Shown piece by piece: positions 18,011 to 27,147 of a stretch of 64,000 nt of DNA (position 1 is its first letter; the number at the start of each line of letters is the position of its first letter). Origin of the DNA: Dokdonella sp. (GTDB lineage Bacteria; Pseudomonadota; Gammaproteobacteria; Xanthomonadales; Rhodanobacteraceae). The DNA is taken from assembly GCF_017744955.1 (NCBI RefSeq), contig NZ_JAGIAG010000010.1, positions 1 to 64,000 of the forward strand, written 5' to 3'. The notes beneath the pieces are model-generated. The model was not told the DNA's origin, did not search any database, and saw nothing but the letters and a program-made list of their open reading frames with translations. A program made the position numbers and the translations under genes.

Positions 18011-19675
18011 ATGACAGAAAGTTTCGCTGAACTGTTCGAACAGAGCCAATCGCTGGCCAAGCTGCGCTCCGGCGCGATCGTCACCGGCACCGTCGTCGAG
18101 ATCCGTCCCGACGTGGTCGTCGTCAACGCCGGCCTGAAGTCCGAAGGCATCATCCCGATCGAGCAGTTCAAGAACGAGCGCGGTGAGCTCGAGATCAACG
18201 TCGGCGACGACGTCAAGGTCGCGCTCGACGCGATCGAGAACGGCTTCGGCGAGACCATGCTCTCGCGCGAGAAGGCCAAGCGCTCGCTGGTGTGGGACGA
18301 ACTGGAAGAAGCGCAGACCGCCAATGCCGCCATCACCGGCCGCATCTCCGGCAAGGTCAAGGGCGGCTTCACCGTCGACATCAAGGACGTCCGCGCGTTC
18401 CTGCCGGGCTCGCTGGTCGACGTGCGCCCGGTGCGCGACCCGTCCTACCTCGAGGGCAAGGAACTCGAGTTCAAGATCATCAAGCTCGACCGCAAGCGCA
18501 ACAACGTGGTCGTCTCGCGCCGCGCGGTCGTCGAGAGCGAGTTCAGCGCCGAGCGCGAACAGCTGCTCGACCGCCTGCAGGAAGGCGCGGTCGTCAAGGG
18601 CGTGGTCAAGAACCTCACCGACTACGGCGCGTTCGTCGACCTCGGCGGCATCGACGGCCTGCTGCACATCACCGACATGGCGTGGAAGCGCGTGCGTCAC
18701 CCGAGCGAAGTCGTCAACGTCGGCGACGAGCTGGAAGTGCGCGTGCTGAAGTTCGACCGCGAGCGCAACCGCGTCTCGCTCGGCCTGAAGCAGCTCGGCG
18801 AGGATCCGTGGGTGCAGATCGCGCGCCGCTATCCGACCGGCACGCGTCTGTTCGGCAAGGTCTCCAACGTCACCGACTACGGCTGCTTCGTCGAGCTGGA
18901 GCCGGGCGTCGAGGGCCTGGTGCACGTGTCCGAGATGGACTGGACCAACAAGAACGTCAACCCGGCCAAGGTCGTGCAGGTCGGCGACGAGGTCGAGGTC
19001 ATGGTGCTCGACGTCGACGAAGAGCGTCGCCGCATCTCGCTCGGCATGAAGCAGACCAGCGCCAATCCGTGGGAAGCGTTCGCCGCGATCCACAAGAAGA
19101 ACGACAAGGTCGCCGGCACCATCAAGTCGATCACCGACTTCGGCATCTTCGTCGGCCTGGACGGCGGCATCGACGGCTTGGTGCATCTGTCCGACATCTC
19201 CTGGCAGACCACCGGCGAAGACCTCGTGCGCAACTTCAAGAAGGGCGACGAGATCGAGGCCGTGGTTCTGGCGGTCGATCCGGAACGCGAGCGCATCTCG
19301 CTCGGCATCAAGCAGCTCGAGCAGGATCCGTTCGGCCAGTTCATGGCGGCGCATCCGCGCGGCAGCATCCTCACCGGCACCGTGCGCGAAGTCGACGCCA
19401 AGGGCGCGACGATCGACCTCGGCGACGGCGTCGAGGGCTACCTGCGCGCGAACGACATCGCCAAGGAGCGCATCGAGGACGCGACCCTGCACCTCAAGGT
19501 CGGCGACTCGGTCGAGGCGAAGTTCGTCGGCATGGACCGCAAGGGCCGCAGCCTGCAGCTGTCGATCCGCGCGAAGGACGAGGACGAGCTGCAGAGCACG
19601 CTGGAGGAATACCAGAGTGCTTCCGGCGGCACGACCAAGCTCGGCGCGCTGCTCAAGGAACAGCTGAACCGCTGA
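18011..19675 (+). CDS. rpsA: 30S ribosomal protein S1
   Basis: A 554-residue protein with six S1 RNA-binding repeats (starting about residues 20, 105, 190, 277, 364 and 450). Conserved phrases such as VKNLTDYGAFVDLGGIDGLL and GKVSNVTDYGCFVELEPGVE mark the third and fourth repeats. S1 binds mRNA leaders and helps load the ribosome. A 155-base leader (17856-18010) separates it from cmk; S1 genes are often autoregulated through the leader, but no specific structure is assigned here. Transcription probably ends at 19723-19753. Confidence 0.97.
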   Translation: MTESFAELFEQSQSLAKLRSGAIVTGTVVEIRPDVVVVNAGLKSEGIIPIEQFKNERGELEINVGDDVKVALDAIENGFGETMLSREKAKRSLVWDELEEAQTANAAITGRISGKVKGGFTVDIKDVRAFLPGSLVDVRPVRDPSYLEGKELEFKIIKLDRKRNNVVVSRRAVVESEFSAEREQLLDRLQEGAVVKGVVKNLTDYGAFVDLGGIDGLLHITDMAWKRVRHPSEVVNVGDELEVRVLKFDRERNRVSLGLKQLGEDPWVQIARRYPTGTRLFGKVSNVTDYGCFVELEPGVEGLVHVSEMDWTNKNVNPAKVVQVGDEVEVMVLDVDEERRRISLGMKQTSANPWEAFAAIHKKNDKVAGTIKSITDFGIFVGLDGGIDGLVHLSDISWQTTGEDLVRNFKKGDEIEAVVLAVDPERERISLGIKQLEQDPFGQFMAAHPRGSILTGTVREVDAKGATIDLGDGVEGYLRANDIAKERIEDATLHLKVGDSVEAKFVGMDRKGRSLQLSIRAKDEDELQSTLEEYQSASGGTTKLGALLKEQLNR

Positions 19676-19722
19676 TGCAACCCGGCGGCGCGCGGATCGG
19701 TCCGCGCGCCGCATCGCACGAT

Positions 19723-19753
19723 GCGCGCATCTTCACCGGTGCGCGCTTTTTTT
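19723..19753 (+). terminator. Intrinsic terminator after rpsA
   Basis: Stem GCGCGCA (19723-19729) pairs with TGCGCGC (19740-19746) and is followed at once by seven T residues (19747-19753). A second, perfect 10-bp hairpin with a TCGG loop (19687-19710) lies just upstream without a T tract. Together they would end rpsA transcription 25 bases before ihfB. Confidence 0.65.
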
Positions 19754-19778
19754 CACGAGAAACAAAGCTGATACCGCG

Positions 19779-20084
19779 ATGACCAAGTCGGAGTTGATCG
19801 AGGCACTGGCCGAACGGCAGAAACATCTGGCCGCCAACGACGTCGAGCTGGCCGTGAAGAGCGTGCTCGAGCAGATGAGCCAGTCGCTGTCCAACGGCGA
19901 ACGCATCGAGATTCGCGGTTTCGGAAGCTTCTCGCTGCACTACCGTCCGCCGCGCATGGGCCGCAACCCGAAGACCGGCGACTCGGTCGCGCTGCCCGGC
20001 AAGCACGTGCCGCACTTCAAGCCCGGCAAGGAACTGCGCGAGCGCGTCAACGAGTCGGCCGCCAAGCTGACCGACGCGGCCTGA
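19779..20084 (+). CDS. ihfB: Integration host factor subunit beta
   Basis: A 101-residue HU/IHF-family DNA-bending protein. It has MTKSELIEALAERQKHL, the family signature RIEIRGFGSFSLHYRPPRMGRNPKTG, and the arm that enters the minor groove (GDSVALPGKHVPHFKPGKELRERVN). It pairs with IhfA to bend DNA in transcription, replication and site-specific recombination, including by tyrosine integrases such as the one at 57367. rpsA-ihfB-lapA-lapB is a conserved gammaproteobacterial order. Confidence 0.96.
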   Translation: MTKSELIEALAERQKHLAANDVELAVKSVLEQMSQSLSNGERIEIRGFGSFSLHYRPPRMGRNPKTGDSVALPGKHVPHFKPGKELRERVNESAAKLTDAA

Positions 20085-20191
20085 TCCCCGCGTGGTCCGA
20101 GCAGGGCCGCGTTCGAGCGCGGGCGCGTCATGCTAACGTTGACGCACTGCCGCATCCCGGCGGCACCGGTCCGAAATCGGCACTGCAGAGC

Positions 20192-20467
20192 ATGCGTCTG
20201 ATCCTGATCCTGCTGATACTTCTCGTCGTGGTCGCCGGCGCCTGGTTCGGCGCGCTGAACGCCACGTCGACGCCGCTCGATTTCCATTTCTTCCGCCTGG
20301 AGGCGCCGATCGGCTTCGCGCTGCTCGCCAGCCTTCTGCTCGGCTGGCTGCTCGGCGGCTTGGTCGCCTGGCTCGGCCCGACGGCGCGCCTGCGCCGCGA
20401 ACTGCGCCGGCTGCGGCAGGAACTGCGCGAAGCGCGCGCGCAGCCGGCGAAGACGGACCCGGCATGA
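20192..20467 (+). CDS. lapA: LapA-family membrane protein (DUF1049)
   Basis: A 91-residue protein with two membrane helices (residues about 2-22 and 43-64) and a basic, coiled-coil-like tail (RLRRELRRLRQELREAR). The phrase FGALNATSTPLDFHFF between the helices is typical of LapA (YciS). It overlaps lapB by four bases (ATGA). LapA works with LapB in lipopolysaccharide assembly and LpxC turnover in E. coli. Confidence 0.9.
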   Translation: MRLILILLILLVVVAGAWFGALNATSTPLDFHFFRLEAPIGFALLASLLLGWLLGGLVAWLGPTARLRRELRRLRQELREARAQPAKTDPA

Positions 20468-21636
20468 ACGAACTGGCGTTGTTGTTCCTCCTGCTGCCGG
20501 TCGCCGCGTTCTCCGGCTGGATGCTCGGCCGCCGCGGCGGCGAACGCACCTCCGGCGCGCGCGTCAGCGAGCTGTCGACGAGCTACTTCCGCGGCCTCAA
20601 CTACCTGCTGAACGAGCAGCAGGACAAGGCGATCGAGGTGTTCCTCAAGCTCGCCGAGATCAATCGCGACACCGTCGAGACCCATCTGGCCCTCGGCAAC
20701 CTGTTCCGCCGCCGCGGTGAAGTCGATCGCGCGATCCGCGTGCACCAGCACCTGATCGCGCGGCCGAACCTGAGCCAGGAGGAGAAGACTATTGCGCTGC
20801 TCGAACTCGGCGAGGACTACATGCGCGCCGGCCTGCTCGACCGCGCCGAGACCCTGTTCACCGACCTGGTCGCGATGGACGCGCTGGCGCCTTCGGCGCT
20901 CAAGCACCTGATCGCGATCTACCAGCACGAGCGCGACTGGAACAAGGCGATCGAGCACGCGCGCCGGCTGGAGCAGCTCACCGGCGAGTCGCAGGGCGCG
21001 ACGATCGCGCAGTTCTACTGCGAGCTGGCCGAGCAGGCGCGCGCACACGGTGCGCACGAGGAGGCGCGCGAACGCGTCGCCGACGCGTTCGCGGCGCAGG
21101 CCGATTGCGTGCGCGCGAGCATGATCGAAGGACACATCGAATCCTCCGCGGGCCATTTCGACGCGGCGATCCGCGCGTTCGAGCGCGTCGCCGAGCAGGA
21201 CGTCGACTACGTCCCGGAGATCCTCTCGCCGCTGCTCGACTGCTACGCGCGCGCGCAGCAGATGCAGCGCGCCGAGCGCTTTCTGCTCGACATCACCGAA
21301 CGCTACCAGGGCGTGTCGCCAGTGCTCGCCCTGGCCAAGCTGTACGCGACGACGCGCGGCGAGGCGGCGGCGGTCGAGTTCCTCAACCGCATCCTGCGCC
21401 AGCGACCGTCGGTGCGCGCGCTGATGGCGCTGATCGACGTGAACCTGCACACCGCCAGCGGCGACGCGCGCGACAACTTCCTGATCCTGCGCGATCTCAC
21501 GCACAAGCTCGTCGAAGGCAAGGCGATGTACCGCTGCAACCGCTGCGGCTTCGGCGCCAAGGCGCACCATTGGCAGTGCCCGAGCTGCAAGAGCTGGGGC
21601 TCGGTGCGACCGATCCACGGCGTGGTCGGCGAATAG
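20464..21636 (+). CDS. lapB: LapB, lipopolysaccharide assembly TPR protein
   Basis: A 390-residue protein. An N-terminal membrane helix (residues about 3-20) ends in GWMLGRR, followed by STSYFRGLNYLLNEQQDKAIEVFLKL and about eight TPR repeats. A C-terminal rubredoxin-type metal knot follows (YRCNRCGFGAKAHHWQCPSCKSW). LapB (YciM) brings LpxC to the FtsH protease and so sets lipid A synthesis. The two Cys pairs needed for metal binding are intact. Confidence 0.95.
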   Translation: MNELALLFLLLPVAAFSGWMLGRRGGERTSGARVSELSTSYFRGLNYLLNEQQDKAIEVFLKLAEINRDTVETHLALGNLFRRRGEVDRAIRVHQHLIARPNLSQEEKTIALLELGEDYMRAGLLDRAETLFTDLVAMDALAPSALKHLIAIYQHERDWNKAIEHARRLEQLTGESQGATIAQFYCELAEQARAHGAHEEARERVADAFAAQADCVRASMIEGHIESSAGHFDAAIRAFERVAEQDVDYVPEILSPLLDCYARAQQMQRAERFLLDITERYQGVSPVLALAKLYATTRGEAAAVEFLNRILRQRPSVRALMALIDVNLHTASGDARDNFLILRDLTHKLVEGKAMYRCNRCGFGAKAHHWQCPSCKSWGSVRPIHGVVGE

Positions 21637-21642
21637 GCCTTC

Positions 21643-22707
21643 ATGGCGTCGATATCGCCCAGCGTCGCGATCGCGCTGATGGTCGCCGCGGCGCTGCTGT
21701 CGGCGACGCTGACCTGGCTCAGCATCCGCTATGCGATGCGCGTGCGCCTGATCGACGAGCCGGGCCGGCGCCGCTCGCACTCGGTGCCGACGCCGCGCGG
21801 CGGCGGCATCGCGATCGTCGCGACGATCGCGCTGTGCGTCGGCGTTCCGCTTGCGTTATGGAGTCCGCCGCAGCTGTTCGTGATCGCGGCGCTGCTGCTG
21901 GTCGCCGCGGTCGGCTGGATCGACGACCATCGTCCGCTCAGCGCGCGCCTGCGCCTCCTGGTGCACTGGGCGTCGGTGCTGCTGCTGTTCGTGCCGGTGC
22001 TGTTCGATCCGGCGCTTTCGCCCGGCACGATCCGCGGCATGGGGTGGGGCTACGGCGGCGCATTCCTGGTGATCGGGCTGGTCGTCGTCTGGAGCATCAA
22101 CCTGCACAACTTCATGGACGGCATCGACGGCCTATTGGCCATGCAGGCGTTGTTCTGCCTCGGCGTCTTCGCGGTGCTGCTGGCGCAGGCCGGCGACGTC
22201 GGTCCGGCCTTGGCCGTGGGGGCCGCCGCCGCCGCGGTACTCGGCTTCCTGCCGTTCAATTTCCCGCGCGCGCGGATTTTCATGGGCGACGTCGGCAGCG
22301 GCGCGCTCGGTCTGGCGATCGGCCTGGCCGCGATCGCATTCGCCGGGCACGGCTGGGCAGCCGCGGCGGGAGCGGCCGTGGTCGTCTCGGCCTTCGTCAC
22401 CGATGCGACCTGCACCTTGCTTTCGCGCATGCTGCGCGGTCGGCGTTGGTATAGTGCGCACCGCGAACACCTCTACCAGTGGCTGGTGCGCAGCGGCTTC
22501 TCGCATGCGCAGGTCGTCGCGCTGTACATGACGTGGAACCTCCTGCTCGTGCTGCCTGTCGTCTACTGGATGAATCGCTCGTCCCCATCTCCTGCGGTCT
22601 GCGTCGGCATCGCGACGGCGGTCTATGCGTCGGCGGCCGCCGTCTGGTGGCGCGGCAAGCGCTGGTGTCTGGCGGCGGCAGGCGTACGAGGCGACCATGC
22701 TGCGTAA
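21643..22707 (+). CDS. Polyprenyl-phosphate HexNAc-1-phosphate transferase (WecA/WbpL-like)
   Basis: A 354-residue membrane protein of the MraY/WecA family with about ten hydrophobic segments. Motifs are PRGGGIAIV near residue 50, AVGWIDDHRPLSARLRLLVHW with the paired Asp, INLHNFMDGIDGL, and FPRARIFMGDVGSG. These enzymes start O-antigen or other surface glycans by moving a sugar-1-phosphate from UDP-sugar to undecaprenyl phosphate. The next gene is a WbpM-type dehydratase, so the sugar may be a modified HexNAc such as QuiNAc or FucNAc; the exact substrate is inference. Confidence 0.87.
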   Translation: MASISPSVAIALMVAAALLSATLTWLSIRYAMRVRLIDEPGRRRSHSVPTPRGGGIAIVATIALCVGVPLALWSPPQLFVIAALLLVAAVGWIDDHRPLSARLRLLVHWASVLLLFVPVLFDPALSPGTIRGMGWGYGGAFLVIGLVVVWSINLHNFMDGIDGLLAMQALFCLGVFAVLLAQAGDVGPALAVGAAAAAVLGFLPFNFPRARIFMGDVGSGALGLAIGLAAIAFAGHGWAAAAGAAVVVSAFVTDATCTLLSRMLRGRRWYSAHREHLYQWLVRSGFSHAQVVALYMTWNLLLVLPVVYWMNRSSPSPAVCVGIATAVYASAAAVWWRGKRWCLAAAGVRGDHAA

Positions 22708-24583
22708 GCTGATCGCAGCCATCCATCCGCGGCTCGCCGTGGTCGCGCACGACATGCTGATGGTCTGGCTGGCCTGGACCGCGGTCAGCATGCTGCGCTG
22801 GTCGCTGGCGCCCAATCCCTCGCCGGTGTCGCTGTTCGACACCGAGGTCTGGCTGGTGCTCGCCGCGCAGGGCCTGATCTTCTGGTGGACCGGTCTCTAC
22901 CGCGGCCTCTGGCGCTTCGCCAGCGTGCCGGACATCTGGAACATCTTCCGCGCCTGCATCCTCGGCGCGTTCGCCGCGGCGATCACGCTGTTCCTGTACA
23001 ACCGTCTCGTCACCGTGCCGCGTACGGTACTGGCGATCTATCCGCTGGTACTCGCGGTGTTGCTCGGTGGACCGCGCCTGCTGTACCGCTACTGGAAGGA
23101 CAGCCGGCTCGACTTCGTCACGCGCACGCCGAGCCAGCGCGTGCTGGTGCTCGGCGCCGGCAAGGCGGGCGAGGCGCTGGTGCGCGACTTGAAGCGCGAG
23201 AACCGCTACGCGCCGGTCGGTTTTCTCGACGACAACGCGCAGCTGCGCGGCGCGCGCCTGCACGGCATTCCGGTGCTCGGCACGCTCGACCAGTTGCCGC
23301 AACTCGCGCGCGAGACCGCGGCGGAAATGCTGGTGATCGCGATGCCGGCGGCGAACAAGGTGCAGATGCGGCGCGCGGTGGAACTGTGCGAGAACAGCGG
23401 CCTGCCGTTCCGCACCGTGCCGCGGCTGGAAGACGTCGTCGCCGGGCGCTCGAGCTTCAACGAGTTGAAGAAGGTCGCGATCGAGGACCTGCTCGGCCGC
23501 GAGCAGGTGCAGCTCGACTGGACCGCGATCCGCACGCGCCTGGCCGGCAAGCGCGTGCTGGTCAGCGGCGGCGGCGGCTCGATCGGCGCGGAACTGTGCC
23601 GCCAGATCGCGCGGCTCGGCGCCGAATCGCTGACGGTGCTGGAACTGTCGGAATTCAACCTGTACACGATCGAGCAGGAACTGCGGCGCGATTTTCCCGA
23701 TCTGCTGTTCAACGCCTGGCTCGGCGACTGCGGCGACGCCGCGGCGTGCGAGCGCGTGTTCGCGATCGCCAAGCCGCAGATCGTCTTCCACGCCGCCGCC
23801 TACAAGCACGTGCCGCTGCTGCAGGGGCAGATCCGCGAGGCGTTCCGCAACAACGTGCTCGGCACCAAGGTCATCGCCGAGGCGGCCGACCGCAGCGGCG
23901 TCGAGAGCTTCGTGCTGATCTCGACCGACAAGGCGGTCAACCCGACCAGCGTGATGGGCGCCTGCAAGCGCGTGGCCGAGATCTTCTGCCAGAACTTCGC
24001 GCAGGCCTCGCAGACGCGCTTCATCACCGTGCGTTTCGGCAACGTGCTCGACTCGGCCGGATCGGTGGTGCCGCGTTTCCGCGAGCAGATCCGCGCGGGC
24101 GGCCCGGTGACGGTCACGCACCCGGAGATCACGCGCTACTTCATGACGATTCCGGAAGCCTGCCAGCTGATCCTGCAGGCGTCGGTGCTCGGCAACGGCG
24201 GCGAGATCTTCGCGCTGGACATGGGCGAGCCGATCAAGATCCGCGACCTGGCCGAGCAGATGATCCGTCTCGCCGGACGCCAGGAAGGGCACGAGATCGC
24301 GATCGTCTACACCGGGCTGCGACCCGGCGAGAAATTGTTCGAAGAACTGTTCCATGCGCAGGAGCACTACAGCGACACCGCGCATGCGAAGATCTTCCTG
24401 GCGCAGCCGCGCAGCATGGCCTGGAGCCTGCTGCTGGCGCAGCTGCGCCACGGCGAGCAGGCGATGCGCGACTTCGACGAGGACGGCCTGCGCCGCGTCG
24501 TCGAGCAGCTGCTGCCGGAGTTCGCCACAGGCGGCCACAGCAACGAGGCGACCGTGGTCGCGCTCGACACACGACGAGGATAG
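22697..24583 (+). CDS. UDP-HexNAc 4,6-dehydratase, membrane-bound WbpM/PglF type
   Basis: The protein has 628 residues. An N-terminal part has four membrane helices (to about residue 115), then a first Rossmann region (VLVLGAGKAGEALVRDLKR). The catalytic extended SDR domain starts near 280 with VLVSGGGGSIGAELCRQIARLG. LISTDKAVNPTSVMGACKR carries Met where most SDRs have the catalytic Tyr, as in WbpM-class enzymes. The ATG at 22697 overlaps the upstream gene by 11 bases; upstream in-frame residues are not family-like. It would make the 4-keto-6-deoxy intermediate used by the neighbouring transferase pathway. Confidence 0.9.
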   Translation: MLRKLIAAIHPRLAVVAHDMLMVWLAWTAVSMLRWSLAPNPSPVSLFDTEVWLVLAAQGLIFWWTGLYRGLWRFASVPDIWNIFRACILGAFAAAITLFLYNRLVTVPRTVLAIYPLVLAVLLGGPRLLYRYWKDSRLDFVTRTPSQRVLVLGAGKAGEALVRDLKRENRYAPVGFLDDNAQLRGARLHGIPVLGTLDQLPQLARETAAEMLVIAMPAANKVQMRRAVELCENSGLPFRTVPRLEDVVAGRSSFNELKKVAIEDLLGREQVQLDWTAIRTRLAGKRVLVSGGGGSIGAELCRQIARLGAESLTVLELSEFNLYTIEQELRRDFPDLLFNAWLGDCGDAAACERVFAIAKPQIVFHAAAYKHVPLLQGQIREAFRNNVLGTKVIAEAADRSGVESFVLISTDKAVNPTSVMGACKRVAEIFCQNFAQASQTRFITVRFGNVLDSAGSVVPRFREQIRAGGPVTVTHPEITRYFMTIPEACQLILQASVLGNGGEIFALDMGEPIKIRDLAEQMIRLAGRQEGHEIAIVYTGLRPGEKLFEELFHAQEHYSDTAHAKIFLAQPRSMAWSLLLAQLRHGEQAMRDFDEDGLRRVVEQLLPEFATGGHSNEATVVALDTRRG

Positions 24584-24586
24584 GGA

Positions 24587-25468
24587 ATGAGCAAGCGCTT
24601 GCGTAAAGTCGTCTTTCCGGTCGCCGGTCTCGGCACGCGCTTCCTGCCGGCGACCAAGGTCGTCGCCAAGGAAATGCTGCCGGTGCTGGACCGCCCGCTG
24701 ATCCAGTACGCGGTGGACGAAGCCGTCGACGCCGGCGCCGACACGCTGATCTTCGTGACCAACCGCTACAAGCACGCCATCGCGGACTACTTCGACAAAG
24801 CCTACGAGCTGGAGAGCAAGCTCGCGCAGTCGGGCAAGAACGAGCTGCTGGCGATGGTGCAGGGCACCTTGCCGAAGAACGTGCGCTGCGTGTTCGTGAC
24901 GCAGCCCGAGGCGCTCGGCCTCGGCCACGCGGTGCTGTGCGCCAAGCCGGTGGTCGGCGACGAGCCGTTCGGCGTGATCCTGCCGGACGACCTGATCACC
25001 AACGGCAAGGGCGCCGGCGCGCTGCGCCAGATGTCCGAGCTGTCGCTGCGCGAGAACGGCGCCGGCGTCATCGCGGTCGAGGAAGTCGCGCGCGAGCAGA
25101 CCGACAAGTACGGCATCGTCGATGCGAGCCCGTTGTCCGAGCGCGCGGCGAAGATCAACCTCGTGGTCGAGAAACCCAAGCCCGACGTGGCGCCGTCCAA
25201 CCTCGCCATCGTCGGCCGCTACGTGCTGCCCGGCCGCATCTTCGAGCTGCTCGAGACGACCAAGCCCGGTGCCGGCGGCGAGATCCAGCTCACCGATGCG
25301 ATCGAGGCGCTGCTCGCCGAGCGTTCGGTGCTGGCCTATCGCTTCGAGGGCACGCGCTTCGACTGCGGCAACAAGCTCGGGCTGGTGCAGGCGACCTTGC
25401 ACATGGCGCTCGCCGACGCGCAGATCGGCGCCGCGACGCGCGAACTGCTGCGGAATTCGCAGGCGTGA
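24587..25468 (+). CDS. galU: UTP-glucose-1-phosphate uridylyltransferase
   Basis: A 293-residue nucleotidyltransferase of GalU length. It starts VVFPVAGLGTRFLPATKVVAKEML; QPEALGLGHAVLCAK, DDLITN and VVEKPKP follow, and a C-terminal CGNKLGLVQATLHMAL is present. It makes UDP-glucose for surface glycans, consistent with the two preceding genes. The start lies three bases after the WbpM-like stop. Confidence 0.96.
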   Translation: MSKRLRKVVFPVAGLGTRFLPATKVVAKEMLPVLDRPLIQYAVDEAVDAGADTLIFVTNRYKHAIADYFDKAYELESKLAQSGKNELLAMVQGTLPKNVRCVFVTQPEALGLGHAVLCAKPVVGDEPFGVILPDDLITNGKGAGALRQMSELSLRENGAGVIAVEEVAREQTDKYGIVDASPLSERAAKINLVVEKPKPDVAPSNLAIVGRYVLPGRIFELLETTKPGAGGEIQLTDAIEALLAERSVLAYRFEGTRFDCGNKLGLVQATLHMALADAQIGAATRELLRNSQA

Positions 25469-25953
25469 AGCACTGGCTGCTGTTGGCCGGCCTGTGTGCG
25501 CTCTCGGCGCAGGCGGCCGAGCCGGCCGCGGCGGATCGCTTCGAGCGCCTGAAGGCGCTCGCCGTGGGCGAATGGCAGGGCGAAGCGGCGAACGGCGCGA
25601 CGCTGCACGTGAACTACAAGACGATCTCGCGCGGTTCCGCGCTGGTCGAGATCTGGCAGCCCGGCACGCGCGCCGAGACGATGACGGTGTTCCATCGCGA
25701 CGGCGATCGCGTGCTCGCGACGCATTACTGCGCGCAGGGCAACCAGCCGCGGCTGGCCTTGCGGCAGGGGGAAACCGATTTCGCGTTCGAGTACCTCGAC
25801 GCGACCAACCTGCAGGACAGCGCTTCGCATCTGCACCGGCTCGTGTTCGCGCCGGCCGCCGACGGCGGTTTGCAGCGCGAGGAGACCTATCGCGGCGCGT
25901 CCGGCGAGGAAACCAGCCGGCTGCGCCTGCGGCGGACCGCGGCGGTTCCCTGA
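25465..25953 (+). CDS. Uncharacterised secreted protein
   Basis: A 162-residue protein starting at a GTG that overlaps the galU stop (GTGA). A typical signal peptide ends in AQAAEPAAA. The mature part is beta-rich (VGEWQGEAANGATLHVNYKT, SALVEIWQPG, MTVFHRDGDRVLATHYCAQG), resembling lipocalin-like DUF1579-type proteins that read as a measured-loss or binding barrel. Function is not known. Coupling to galU suggests co-expression only. Confidence 0.75.
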   Translation: MKHWLLLAGLCALSAQAAEPAAADRFERLKALAVGEWQGEAANGATLHVNYKTISRGSALVEIWQPGTRAETMTVFHRDGDRVLATHYCAQGNQPRLALRQGETDFAFEYLDATNLQDSASHLHRLVFAPAADGGLQREETYRGASGEETSRLRLRRTAAVP

Positions 25954-25961
25954 GGCGGCGC

Positions 25962-27128
25962 ATGGATCTGAGCTACATCCTCAATCACCTCGGCGAGGAT
26001 CGCGAGCGCTACTTCGGCGCGGTCGCGCCGCCGATCGTGCAGTCGTCGATCTTCGCCTTCCCGAGCGTGGCGAAGATGCGCGAGGGCTTCCGCGACGAGC
26101 TGGGCGAGCACGTCTACACGCGCGGCAACAATCCGACCGTCGAGATCCTGCGCAAGAAGGTCGCCGCGCTGGAGGGCGCCGAGGACTGCCTGATGTTCGG
26201 CAGCGGCGCGGCGGCGATGTCGGCCGCCGCGGTCGCCTGCGTCGACGGCGGCGACCACGTCGTCTGCGTCGCGCGGCCCTACAGCTGGACGCGCGCGGTG
26301 CTGCGCGACCTGCTCGGCCGTTTCGGCGTGACGACCAGCTTCGTCGACGGCACCGACGTCGCCCGCTTCGAGGCCGCGCTCGGCGAACGCACGCGCCTGA
26401 TCGTGCTGGAAAGCCCGAACTCGATGACGTTCGAGCAGCAGGACCTGGCTGCGGTGGCGACGATCGCGCACGCCCGCGGCATCCGCACGCTGTGCGACAA
26501 CAGCTACGCGACGCCGCTGAACCAGTCGCCGCTGGCGCTCGGCATCGACCTGGTCGCGCACTCGGCGACGAAGTACCTCAACGGCCACAGCGACGTCGTC
26601 GCCGGCGCGCTGTGCGGCCGCTCCGAATTGATCGCCGAAGTGTTCCGCGGTCCGTACATGACGCTCGGCGCGATCCTCGCGCCGCACGACGCCTGGCTGA
26701 TGATCCGCGGCCTGCGCACGCTGCCGATCCGCATGCAGCGCATCGCCGCGACGACGACGGACGTGCTGGCCTACCTCCAGGCGCATCCGCGCGTGCGCCG
26801 CGTGTACTCGCCGCGCGCCGGCGCCAATCCGCAGCTCGCCCTCACCGAGCGCCAGCTGCGCGGCGCCAGCGGCCTGCTGACGATCGAGCTGGACGCGCCC
26901 GACGTCGCCGCGGTCGAACGCTTCTGCGACGGGCTCACCCGTTTCCTGATGACGGTGTCCTGGGGCGGCTACGAGTCGCTCGCGTTCCCGGTTTGCGCGG
27001 TGTATCCGCGCGATTCGCCGTTGCATCCGGCGGGCGCCTTGCCGCTGAGCCTGGTGCGCCTGTCGATCGGGCTCGAGGACGCCGAAGTGCTGATCGCCGA
27101 CCTGGAGCAGGGATTCGCGCGGCTGTAG
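25962..27128 (+). CDS. Cys/Met-metabolism PLP enzyme, cystathionine beta-lyase-like
   Basis: A 388-residue PLP enzyme of the cystathionine gamma-synthase/beta-lyase family. It has YTRGNNPTVEILRKKVAALEGAE near residue 65, LMFGSGAAAMSAA, DNSYATPLNQSPLALGIDLV and the PLP-lysine segment HSATKYLNGHSDVVAG. The C-terminus FPVCAVYPR is less usual. It could cleave cystathionine in methionine synthesis or act as a related C-S lyase; the sequence does not separate these. It begins eight bases after the upstream secreted-protein gene. Confidence 0.85.
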   Translation: MDLSYILNHLGEDRERYFGAVAPPIVQSSIFAFPSVAKMREGFRDELGEHVYTRGNNPTVEILRKKVAALEGAEDCLMFGSGAAAMSAAAVACVDGGDHVVCVARPYSWTRAVLRDLLGRFGVTTSFVDGTDVARFEAALGERTRLIVLESPNSMTFEQQDLAAVATIAHARGIRTLCDNSYATPLNQSPLALGIDLVAHSATKYLNGHSDVVAGALCGRSELIAEVFRGPYMTLGAILAPHDAWLMIRGLRTLPIRMQRIAATTTDVLAYLQAHPRVRRVYSPRAGANPQLALTERQLRGASGLLTIELDAPDVAAVERFCDGLTRFLMTVSWGGYESLAFPVCAVYPRDSPLHPAGALPLSLVRLSIGLEDAEVLIADLEQGFARL

Positions 27129-27147
27129 GCGATGTGCGCGCGGGCGC

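Noticed and set aside
19687..19710. Perfect 10-bp hairpin as the rpsA terminator by itself
   Set aside because: No T tract follows it; the terminator call was given to 19723-19753.
22397..25963. 1188-codon minus-strand frame opposite the WbpM-like gene and galU
   Set aside because: It crosses several well-supported plus-strand genes and encodes only biased, repetitive residues.
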